Origin: Candidatus Cloacimonadota bacterium
Lineage (GTDB): Bacteria > Cloacimonadota > Cloacimonadia > Cloacimonadales > Cloacimonadaceae
Direction of reading: 5' to 3'
Length of the DNA: 9,285 nt
Assembly: GCA_016875595.1 (NCBI GenBank)
Contig: VGPI01000075.1
Location: 1-9,285, forward strand
Shown: in pieces, positions 1 through 6,269 of the stretch
Numbering within the stretch: position 1 is the stretch's first letter
Layout of the letters: each line of letters begins with the position of its first letter
The notes under the pieces: generated by a model
Database searches by the model: none
What the model saw: the letters and a program-made list of their open reading frames with translations, nothing else
Told to the model about the DNA's origin: nothing
Made by a program: the position numbers and the translations under genes

Positions 1-2
1 AG

Positions 3-587
3 CTCCTCAGCGATACAACCAATGACATTCCCATTGATTTGGGAACTCATGTCGTCGTAGTTGGCGGAGGCAATGTTGCCATGGATGCTGCCAGAACCGC
101 AAGACGTTTGGGAGCAGAGGTAACGGTATTGTATCGCAGACGTTTGGAAGATATGCCTGCAGATCGTGAGGAAATCGATGAAGCTCTTGAAGAAGGCGTG
201 TCATTCATCTACCAGGCTATCCCCTTGGAGATAACAAAATCCACCAGCAAGCGGCTCGAAATGTATTGGGGCAAGGCGGAAATGGTGATCCAAGATGGGT
301 CAAAGCGTCCACAACCCATATTGATCGAAGGCAGCCGGGAAGTGCTCATTGCCGATACCGTAATATCTGCCATTGGACAAGGGATGAATTTTAACTGGAT
401 GGATGGCGAAGCTTTTGCCCAGATCAAATTTGGCAAGTGGAATATCGAAGCTGATCGCTATGGCAGAACCACAGATGAAAAAGTCTTTATCGGTGGCGAT
501 ATATTCAATAAAACTGCGGATGCCATCACCGCTATTGCCGATGGTCATAGATCCGCCAAAGCCATCGATATGCTACTCCAGAACTGA
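3..587 (+). CDS. GltD-like FAD/NAD(P)H-dependent oxidoreductase, C-terminal fragment
   Basis: This is the last 194 residues of a pyridine-nucleotide-disulfide oxidoreductase of the glutamate synthase small-subunit (GltD) type. The frame is open to the left edge, so the start lies outside the window. The NAD(P)H-binding Rossmann motif VVVVGGGNVAMDAARTA is at visible residues 17-33 and is followed by VTVLYRR and an EEIDEALEEGV stretch, all typical of this family. Near the end, AIGQG (about 123-127) and VFIGGD (about 161-166), followed by an alanine-rich helix with GHRSA, form the second half of the FAD-binding site. Such subunits pass electrons from NAD(P)H through FAD and Fe-S clusters to a partner. 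The N-terminal Fe-S region and the partner gene are not visible, so glutamate synthase, an NfnB-like protein or another oxidoreductase subunit cannot be told apart. A TTG at 39 lies inside the domain and is not a credible start. The gene is followed by its own terminator, so it probably ends a transcription unit. Confidence 0.88.
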   Translation, partial: LLSDTTNDIPIDLGTHVVVVGGGNVAMDAARTARRLGAEVTVLYRRRLEDMPADREEIDEALEEGVSFIYQAIPLEITKSTSKRLEMYWGKAEMVIQDGSKRPQPILIEGSREVLIADTVISAIGQGMNFNWMDGEAFAQIKFGKWNIEADRYGRTTDEKVFIGGDIFNKTADAITAIADGHRSAKAIDMLLQN

Positions 588-610
588 TATAAAGCACTAC
601 GAACACGATT

Positions 611-650
611 AGCCCGATTCGGTGATTCTATACACTGACCGGGCTTTTCT
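611..650 (+). terminator. Intrinsic terminator after the oxidoreductase gene
   Basis: AGCCCG at 611-616 pairs perfectly with CGGGCT at 640-645. Inside it, TCGGTG at 619-624 pairs with CACTGA at 633-638 with one G-U pair, leaving an 8-base loop. The stem runs directly into a short T-rich tract (TTTTCT, 645-650). It lies 24 bases after the TGA of the upstream gene, which is the expected place for a Rho-independent terminator. The short T tract is the weakest part. Confidence 0.75.
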
Positions 651-686
651 GTTGCCCTCTTGCTGTCTTCATCGCCGTTCCCTAAA

Positions 687-770
687 CCAACTTTATCATA
701 TTGAAGAGACCCTTGCACAGGATCCCAACCCAACTTTATCATATTGAAGAGACCCTTGCACAGGATCCCA
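687..770. repeat. 41-bp direct repeat, two exact tandem copies
   Basis: Positions 687-727 and 730-770 are identical over 41 bases, beginning CCAACTTTATCATATTGAAG and ending CACAGGATCCCA. Two bases (AC) separate them, so the period is 43. Identity without a single mismatch in non-coding DNA implies a recent duplication or active maintenance. Two copies with a 2-base gap do not make a CRISPR array. A weakly similar stretch at about 952-977 (GAATCCAACCCCAATTATTC) may be an old diverged copy. The likeliest explanations are a local tandem duplication or two copies of a genome-wide dispersed repeat. Confidence 0.9.
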
Positions 771-818
771 TCACAGCGTCAGAAGTTATAGAATAAACTG
801 GCATGATTGGCACGTGCT

Positions 819-914
819 CGTCATTCCAGTCCGGCGCCAGTCCAGGTCTTTTGTTAACTGACTATTGGACTATGTATTATAAAATATTGGGCTGACGCCG
901 GCGCGGGAATGACG
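819..914. repeat. Imperfect inverted repeat with AT-rich loop, REP/MITE-like
   Basis: The left arm at 819-843 starts CGTCATTCC and continues with CCGGCG and CAG. The right arm at 889-914, read as reverse complement, starts with the same CGTCATTCC and continues CGCGCCGGCG then CAG. The arms share about 20 of 25 positions with one single-base gap. They enclose a 45-base AT-rich loop (844-888). Short inverted repeats opening with CGTCATTCC are common as dispersed extragenic palindromes or miniature elements in many bacterial genomes. I see no transposase, no clear target-site duplication and no T tract, so a terminator role is less likely. A TTGTTA / TATTAT pair with an 18-base gap lies in the loop (851-880) but points to no gene. 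Confidence 0.6.
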
Positions 915-1060
915 GCGCGGATCATTACCAATATCTGCCTTTGTCAGAGCTTTGAATCCAACCCCAATTATTCATTGTTCTCCCAGGACAAAGAGTTGTC
1001 AGATAGCGTGGGGACAGCGGAGTTTTTCCAAAGGTAACACCACTCCCAGCAGCTCTTACC

Positions 1061-1140
1061 TGCTTGATCACCTTAGTATAACCTTAGTATAACCTTACGG
1101 TCGTAAGGTTATACTAAGGTTATACTAAGGTAATGAAGCA
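1061..1140. repeat. Long palindrome built from six heptamers at 11-bp pitch
   Basis: Positions 1070-1099 and 1102-1131 are perfect 30-base inverted complements separated only by GT. The symmetry continues outward to 1061 and 1140 with two mismatched pairs (1066/1135 and 1069/1132), giving 39-base arms. Internally it is iterated: ACCTTAG at 1070 and 1081 and ACCTTAC at 1092, then the inverted forms GTAAGGT at 1103 and CTAAGGT at 1114 and 1125. Every step is exactly 11 bases, and the spacers within each arm are TATA. As DNA this is close to one helical turn per unit, suiting cooperative binding of a protein to one face. As RNA it would form a nearly perfect 39-bp hairpin. There is no T tract, so it is not a standard terminator. 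Its function is unknown; operator, dispersed repeat or RNA hairpin are all possible. Confidence 0.9.
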
Positions 1141-1218
1141 AGGAGGAAGTGTGGAGGATGAGAAAGATCAAAGACAGACATCCAGAATCCGCTTGACACA
1201 AAAGGGCTGCCTTTGATG

Positions 1219-1247
1219 TTTACGACCGATTAGAGACAGGTTATATT
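1219..1247 (+). promoter_or_regulatory. Candidate sigma70-like promoter for the DUF4175 gene
   Basis: TTTACG (1219-1224, four of six matches to TTGACA) and TATATT (1242-1247, five of six matches to TATAAT) are separated by 17 bases. Transcription would then start around 1253-1255, at the ATG itself, implying a leaderless or nearly leaderless message. A perfect TTGACA also lies at 1193-1198, but no good -10 follows it at normal spacing. This is a pattern match only, and FCB bacteria often use a different promoter consensus. Confidence 0.3.
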
Positions 1248-1251
1248 ATAA

Positions 1252-4200
1252 ATGATGAATGAGATACTAAAGCACATGGGCAAATACCGGCGGCAGATCA
1301 ATCTGCGCATTTCCGCCAAGGCATTGGCGAGCTGTGTCCTCGTGCTGGTTTTTGCCCTGCACATCTATTACCTGCTGTTCAGCCATCTGGATCACAATCC
1401 CCAGGCGGTGGTGGTAGCGGGGATCATGGTACGCATCACTTTATCGATGCTCTTTATCTATTTCCTGATCAGCGCTTACCGGCGATTCTACGGGGTATTT
1501 GAGACGGCGCGCTTTTTGGATCGGCAGGTGGATCATCAGGACGATCTGTATCAGAACGTCTATCAATTGTCTGAGGAAAAGGCGGATGAACGGATCGTGG
1601 ATCTGCTGGCGCAACAGTCGGTTAGGAGGATAGACAAGGAGCATTACCGCATCCCACCGGTCTATCAGATGCGTTCCCTGCTACTGATTCTGATGCTGGT
1701 CATCGGGATCCTGGGCATCTGGGCTTATGATTTCGACGCGTTCTCACGGGCAATGACTCAGCTTTATTCCAACCGCGTGGAGACGATCCTTTATAAAGAT
1801 ACGATCGAGGTCGCTCCCGGCAATGCTACGATTGGTAAGAACACCGCTCTGGTGATCAGCGTTACCGATCCCGACCGGCGGTTGCATCACCGGCTCTTTT
1901 TCCGTTATGACCAGGATTGGCGGGAGCTTTCCTTGACCGATCAGCGCTATGTCTTTGATAGGGTGGACAATAGCTTTGAATATTATGTCATAAACGAGGT
2001 GGCGGTCTCGCCCACTTATCGGATCGAGGTGCTCGAGGAACCGCTGGTGCGGCGCTGGCGGATCGAATATAGTTATCCGGCATACACCGGTTTGCGGACT
2101 GAGATCGATACGCTAAGTTATGGCAATATAGAGGCATATCGCTTTACACAAGCCAGGATCATGATCGAAGCCAATATCCCGGTCACTTCCGCAAAGATGA
2201 TCTTTGCGGATGGAACCGAGACCCCAATGTCCAGCATTGATGAGCGGCGTTACATCGCTCAACTACGGGTTATGAATGCGGATAACTGGTATCTGGAGAT
2301 GACTGACGCGCTGGGTCGCCGCTCCCGTCCCGAGGAAAAACGAATCACCATCATCCCTGATCTGCCGCCTCAGATCCGGATCCTGATGCCCGGCGAGGAC
2401 GTGATCCTCAATCAGAATATGCTTCTTCCCCTGTATTTCTATGCCGATGACGACTTTGGACTGAAGGATTGTCAATTGGTCTTCCGGGTCAATGATGCGC
2501 CGGAACAGATCATCCCGATCCAAAGCATCATCAGCGGTAAGATCTATGAACAGGATTACCTGTGGAACCTGCGTGACCTACAGCTCCTGCCCGGGCACGT
2601 AGTTACCTACTATGCCGTTGTTTACGACAATTCTCCGGAAGCCCAGAAAGGCGTATCGCAGACCTATCGGGCGCGCTTCCCGTCGATTGAGGAAATTTAC
2701 CGGGAACTGGAACGGCAGGAAACGCACAAAAAAGACGAATTGCAGTCGGTTCTTGACCGCTCGCGGGAATTGCAACAGGAATTTGAACAAAAGCGAAGGG
2801 AATGGCTACGTGACGAGAAACTGGACTGGCAGGAACAGCGTCAACTGGAAAACATCGTGCAGAACCAGGAAAAACTGAGCGAACAGGTGGAAAAGCTCGC
2901 CGAAAATTATCAGGATTTGATCGATAAGATGCAAGCAAATCAAGCGCTTTCACCGGAGACACTGGAAAAGATGATGAAGATCCAGGAGCTTATGCAGGAA
3001 ATCAGCAATGACGAATTGCTGGCGGCGATGCAGAAATTCCAGAATGCGTTGCAGAACCTCGATCCTGAAGCAATGAAAAAGTCGATGGAGAACTTCCGGT
3101 TTTCCCTGGAGGACTTCAACCAGCGCCTTGATCAGACGCTTAAGCTATTGGAAAGTATAAAGAAAGAACAAGCGGTACAAAAGGCATTGCAGATCTCCGA
3201 AGAGATGGAAAAAATGCAGGCAGCGCTTCAGGAACGAACTGCGGACAGCTCTCAGGACTGCCAGCGTTTGGCTCAGGAACAGCAAAACATCGCCGAGAAA
3301 TATGAAAAGCTCAAACAGGAATTGGACCAGATCGGTAAGATGCTCGATCCGCAACAGGATCGGCAGGCAATGCAGCAATTGCAGGAACTGATGCGTGAGA
3401 TGCAGCGCAGCCAGATGGAACAAAACCTCTCCCAGAGCGCATCCTCACTCTCTCAGAATCAGCGTTCGCAGGCAATGAGCGAGCAGGAAGAAGCCCGACG
3501 GAAGATGAGGACATTTACCCAAATGCTGGCTGCAATGAAGGAATCAATGGGCGGTTCATCGCAACAGATGGTAGCGCAGGCAATGCAGAACGCCATCCGT
3601 GAAATCCTGATCTTCAGCAAAAAACACGAGGAGACCGCCGCCCGCTTTGGCAATGATCCCTATCAGATCATCGCCGATCTCATCGCCCAGTATGAAGGGC
3701 TGCAGATCTCGATGAACCGGCTCTTTGCCAATCCTCAGGTAACGCTGTACCTGCCGCCCAAGTTTTATATGGATCTCAGTTCTGCGCTACAAAACTACCG
3801 GCAGATCTTTGTCAATATCGGTGATCCGGCTTTTCGAACCACACGGGAAGTCCTGACCAATATCCAGAAGGGACTGAATCTGATGGCTTATGATCTGATG
3901 CAAGCGCTGAATAGTCCCTCCTCCGGTTCGGGAGGTGGAAGCGGGATGCAGTCCTTGATGCAGATGCTGGAGCAGATGGGTCAGGAACAGATGGCGATGA
4001 ATATGCTGACCGAGCAATTGATGATGCGGATGATGCAACAAGGTGGCAGACAGGATGCAGCAATGCAGCAACAAATCCAGCGCCTGGCTCAGGATCAGCA
4101 ACGCCTGGCAGACAACCTCAAACGCGCTCTGCAAAACAATCCCGAAGCCCAGAAACAAGGCAATACCATCCAACAGATCATCGATGATGCGGAAGCCGTC

Positions 4201-4491
4201 GCCCGACAACTGCGCAATAATCAGATCAACCGTGATTTATTGAACAGGCAGGAACGCATCCTCTCCCGCATGCTGGATGCCACCCGCTCGATCAATAAAC
4301 GTGAATTCACTGAAAAGCGGCGGGGAGAGACGGCAGAGAACGTTCCCTTCTCCCGACACGATGGTGACTTTGACTACAACCAACTGCGGCGTAATGCGAT
4401 GCTGGATGAACAGTACCGCACTTTTCCCCGGGAATATCAGCAAGTCATTCAGCGTTATCTGAAGACCCTGAATGAAAAGGCGACACGATGA
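1252..4491 (+). CDS. DUF4175-type large membrane-anchored coiled-coil protein
   Basis: This 1079-residue protein is of a family I recognise as DUF4175-like; its biochemical role is not known to me. Three hydrophobic segments lie near the N-terminus (about 24-43, 52-75 and 142-160). A basic N-terminus and three crossings place residues 160-1079 in the periplasm. Residues about 170-480 look beta-rich and include the family-like motifs YPAYTG, PDLPPQIRI (369-377), DDDFGL and FPSIEEIY (476-483). From about 484 the sequence becomes long charged, Gln-rich coiled coil, broken by a Ser/Gly linker near 887-899. A Met/Gln-rich segment follows, and the protein ends with a family-like tail containing FPREYQQVIQRYLKTL. 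An in-frame TAA directly precedes ATG 1252, so no longer start exists; ATG 1255 is an alternative, and neither has a clear Shine-Dalgarno sequence. The stop overlaps the next start (ATGA), implying translational coupling with the TPR gene. Confidence 0.8.
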   Translation: MMNEILKHMGKYRRQINLRISAKALASCVLVLVFALHIYYLLFSHLDHNPQAVVVAGIMVRITLSMLFIYFLISAYRRFYGVFETARFLDRQVDHQDDLYQNVYQLSEEKADERIVDLLAQQSVRRIDKEHYRIPPVYQMRSLLLILMLVIGILGIWAYDFDAFSRAMTQLYSNRVETILYKDTIEVAPGNATIGKNTALVISVTDPDRRLHHRLFFRYDQDWRELSLTDQRYVFDRVDNSFEYYVINEVAVSPTYRIEVLEEPLVRRWRIEYSYPAYTGLRTEIDTLSYGNIEAYRFTQARIMIEANIPVTSAKMIFADGTETPMSSIDERRYIAQLRVMNADNWYLEMTDALGRRSRPEEKRITIIPDLPPQIRILMPGEDVILNQNMLLPLYFYADDDFGLKDCQLVFRVNDAPEQIIPIQSIISGKIYEQDYLWNLRDLQLLPGHVVTYYAVVYDNSPEAQKGVSQTYRARFPSIEEIYRELERQETHKKDELQSVLDRSRELQQEFEQKRREWLRDEKLDWQEQRQLENIVQNQEKLSEQVEKLAENYQDLIDKMQANQALSPETLEKMMKIQELMQEISNDELLAAMQKFQNALQNLDPEAMKKSMENFRFSLEDFNQRLDQTLKLLESIKKEQAVQKALQISEEMEKMQAALQERTADSSQDCQRLAQEQQNIAEKYEKLKQELDQIGKMLDPQQDRQAMQQLQELMREMQRSQMEQNLSQSASSLSQNQRSQAMSEQEEARRKMRTFTQMLAAMKESMGGSSQQMVAQAMQNAIREILIFSKKHEETAARFGNDPYQIIADLIAQYEGLQISMNRLFANPQVTLYLPPKFYMDLSSALQNYRQIFVNIGDPAFRTTREVLTNIQKGLNLMAYDLMQALNSPSSGSGGGSGMQSLMQMLEQMGQEQMAMNMLTEQLMMRMMQQGGRQDAAMQQQIQRLAQDQQRLADNLKRALQNNPEAQKQGNTIQQIIDDAEAVARQLRNNQINRDLLNRQERILSRMLDATRSINKREFTEKRRGETAENVPFSRHDGDFDYNQLRRNAMLDEQYRTFPREYQQVIQRYLKTLNEKATR

Positions 4492-6221
4492 TGCGGGGAT
4501 TGCAGATCATTGCTTGTATTTTCCTGGTAGGTTTGATGCTGGTTCCGATGTCTGCTCAATATAACGAACTGCAGATCATGACCCAGCAGGCACAACAGCA
4601 AATGGCGCAACGTCAATATGCGGCAGCGGAACAGACCTGGCTGTCTATTCTCCAGAAGTTTCCGCAGGATGCCAATGCAGCGGGGCAAGTAGTCCAGTTG
4701 TATTTCGTTCTGATGCAGATGGATAAAGCGGAACAAGCGCTTGCCCGGTATCAGTCCATCCTGCCGCAGCAGGCATTTACCGAGCTTAATATCCAGCTTG
4801 CCATCAATCAGGGAAAGGGCGAGGCGGCTTACCAGATGGTCATGCGCTATCTGCCGACGGTCGATCATGACCTGAACAAATACCGCCTGATCGCATCTTA
4901 CTTTGAACAGCGGGGATTTTTTGACATTGTGCTGCGCTGGTATGATGGCGCCAGAGCACAACTTAATAATAATAAGCTGTTTATGCTGGAGATCGCCAAT
5001 ACGGCGCTGAACTACCGGCTCTTTGAACGGGCTTTGAATGAATACCTGTCCTTCCTGGAGACCAATCCGGGGAATATCTACTTCATCAGTAATCAGTTAA
5101 AGACGATCCTGACCGAGGATCCGGCGATGATCGCTGTCGTTGCTGCCTATGCCGCTGAACATCACAATCCGATTGTCCGGGAGGCGTATGCGCTGGCTTT
5201 GATGCACGTCAATGACGATCAGGGTGCATTGGATATCTACAAGACCCTGACCCTGGATAAAGTGCAGCGCTTTGCCGAAGACCAGTATAGCGCATTGAAT
5301 GATGAGGTGGCGATCCTTGCCTATGAATACCTGGCAGAGACGGCAACTGATCCCGTTCAGAAGGCGGAACATTACCTGCGCCTGGCACATATCTCCTATC
5401 GCAGCAATAAATTGGAGCAGGCACAGGAATACCTGATGCGGATCATTGATTCGCAAGACCCCCAAAACAGGCAACGCAATCGAGCGAAAGTAAATCAAAA
5501 CGCCCGTAAACTCATGGCGGAGATCTCTCTGGCACGGGATAAGGACATCAGCGCTACAGTGGATTGGTATCGGCAGGCGGCGGAGTTTACACACATTCCC
5601 TCTGAACGGCAGGAGATCGATCTGGAGATCGCACGGCTGTATATCATCAATAACGAGAACTCCCAAGCAGCCACTCTGCTGCACAAGATCACCGATAGCC
5701 GCCTCGTGACCAGCAAGGAGTATTACCATTTCCTGATCGCTTTGATGAACAATCAGACCGGCAGAGCGGACACCCTAATGAACGAATACATCATCCGCTT
5801 TCCCGAGAGCCCGTATGTCAATGATGCCATCTATCAGATGATGCTGGTCTTTGGCTTGAAGGAAGGGGATAGACCCGCTTTTTATCAAGCATACCGCCTC
5901 AGGCAGATGATGGACGTGGCAGCGGTGGATTCGCTGGTAAGCTTGTTTGAACGCAATGGCGAGGAAGAATTGCGTATCCTGGCAGCGGAATGGGCGATAG
6001 CGCTCTCCGATATCGATAAGGCACTGGAAATACTTGATTATGACTGGCAGGATAACATCGCCGCAGAATATGCCGTTGTGATGAAAGTACGCCTGGTACG
6101 TGATCGCGAGTATGAGCTACGTCTGGCGCGGGAATTTCTCAAGAACAATCCCAATAGCATCTTTTCCCCGAACCTGCGGCAGATCATCAGCCGCATCGGC
6201 AGCAGCCGACCCAATCTATAA
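4488..6221 (+). CDS. Exported TPR-repeat protein
   Basis: This 577-residue protein starts with a Sec-type signal peptide: MMRG, a hydrophobic core at about residues 5-19, and a likely cleavage site after VPMSA (residue 23). The mature part is almost wholly helical and has TPR-like helix pairs. The clearest are near 41-75 (YAAAEQTWLSILQKFP), 162-196 (YRLFERALNEYLSFLETNPGN), about 292-325 (KLEQAQEYLMRII) and a later one around SQAATLLHKI. The C-terminal region has another degenerate pair (IDKALEILDY). TPR arrays are protein-binding scaffolds, so I infer a periplasmic or outer-membrane-facing adaptor. There is no convincing lipobox, because Cys10 sits inside the hydrophobic core. The 4-base overlap with the DUF4175 gene suggests co-production and perhaps a complex. 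The exact function is unknown. ATG 4491 is an alternative start one codon later. Confidence 0.8.
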   Translation: MMRGLQIIACIFLVGLMLVPMSAQYNELQIMTQQAQQQMAQRQYAAAEQTWLSILQKFPQDANAAGQVVQLYFVLMQMDKAEQALARYQSILPQQAFTELNIQLAINQGKGEAAYQMVMRYLPTVDHDLNKYRLIASYFEQRGFFDIVLRWYDGARAQLNNNKLFMLEIANTALNYRLFERALNEYLSFLETNPGNIYFISNQLKTILTEDPAMIAVVAAYAAEHHNPIVREAYALALMHVNDDQGALDIYKTLTLDKVQRFAEDQYSALNDEVAILAYEYLAETATDPVQKAEHYLRLAHISYRSNKLEQAQEYLMRIIDSQDPQNRQRNRAKVNQNARKLMAEISLARDKDISATVDWYRQAAEFTHIPSERQEIDLEIARLYIINNENSQAATLLHKITDSRLVTSKEYYHFLIALMNNQTGRADTLMNEYIIRFPESPYVNDAIYQMMLVFGLKEGDRPAFYQAYRLRQMMDVAAVDSLVSLFERNGEEELRILAAEWAIALSDIDKALEILDYDWQDNIAAEYAVVMKVRLVRDREYELRLAREFLKNNPNSIFSPNLRQIISRIGSSRPNL

Positions 6222-6258
6222 AGCAATGACGGACACAGAGCCGTCCCATGATAAAGCG

Positions 6259-6264
6259 AGGTGA
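6259..6264 (+). promoter_or_regulatory. Ribosome binding site deciding the guaB start
   Basis: AGGTGA at 6259-6264 lies five bases before GTG 6270. A second in-frame GTG at 6261 sits inside this motif and has no Shine-Dalgarno sequence of its own. The site therefore favours 6270, giving MNSKIRKTYTFDDVLLVP as the N-terminus, which matches the usual start of IMP dehydrogenases. Confidence 0.6.
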
Positions 6265-6269
6265 CTCAC

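Larger units (their letters stand above)
588..1251. other. Gene-free, repeat-rich intergenic region
   Basis: No reading frame here on either strand looks like a real protein. The stretch begins with the terminator of the upstream gene and then holds three unrelated repeat structures: a tandem 41-bp duplication (687-770), an imperfect inverted repeat (819-914) and an iterated palindrome (1061-1140). The stretch between them (about 915-1060) contains a possible degraded fragment related to the 41-bp repeat near 952-977 and an 8-base direct repeat TTGTCAGA at 941-948 and 996-1003. Otherwise I see nothing in it. The final 110 bases include purine-rich sequence with AGGAGG at 1141-1146 and a candidate promoter for the next gene. 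The flanking genes are intact or in frame, so nothing suggests that an insertion broke a gene. Confidence 0.7.

Noticed and set aside
687..770. Possible CRISPR remnant
   Set aside because: There are only two repeat copies, the gap between them is 2 bases rather than a spacer, and no cas gene is visible.
1061..1140. Possible protelomerase-type hairpin telomere site or intrinsic terminator
   Set aside because: The size and palindromy are suggestive, but there is no protelomerase or phage gene, the centre is not perfectly palindromic (GT), and there is no T tract on either side.
1133..1216. Small open frame of 27 codons starting ATG at the edge of the palindrome, with AGGAGG at 1141-1146 inside it
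   Set aside because: The purine-rich motif is inside rather than before the ATG. Later GTG or ATG starts give only 12-21 residues of unremarkable, charged sequence. Nothing marks it as a real peptide.
5097..5729. 210-codon open frame on the minus strand
   Set aside because: It lies wholly opposite the TPR gene, has no family resemblance and no ribosome site, and is best explained as a shadow of the + strand codon usage.
6228..6245. Small hairpin GACGG / CCGTC between the TPR gene and guaB
   Set aside because: The stem has only five pairs with an 8-base loop and no T tract. It could form by chance and is too weak to call a terminator or attenuator.
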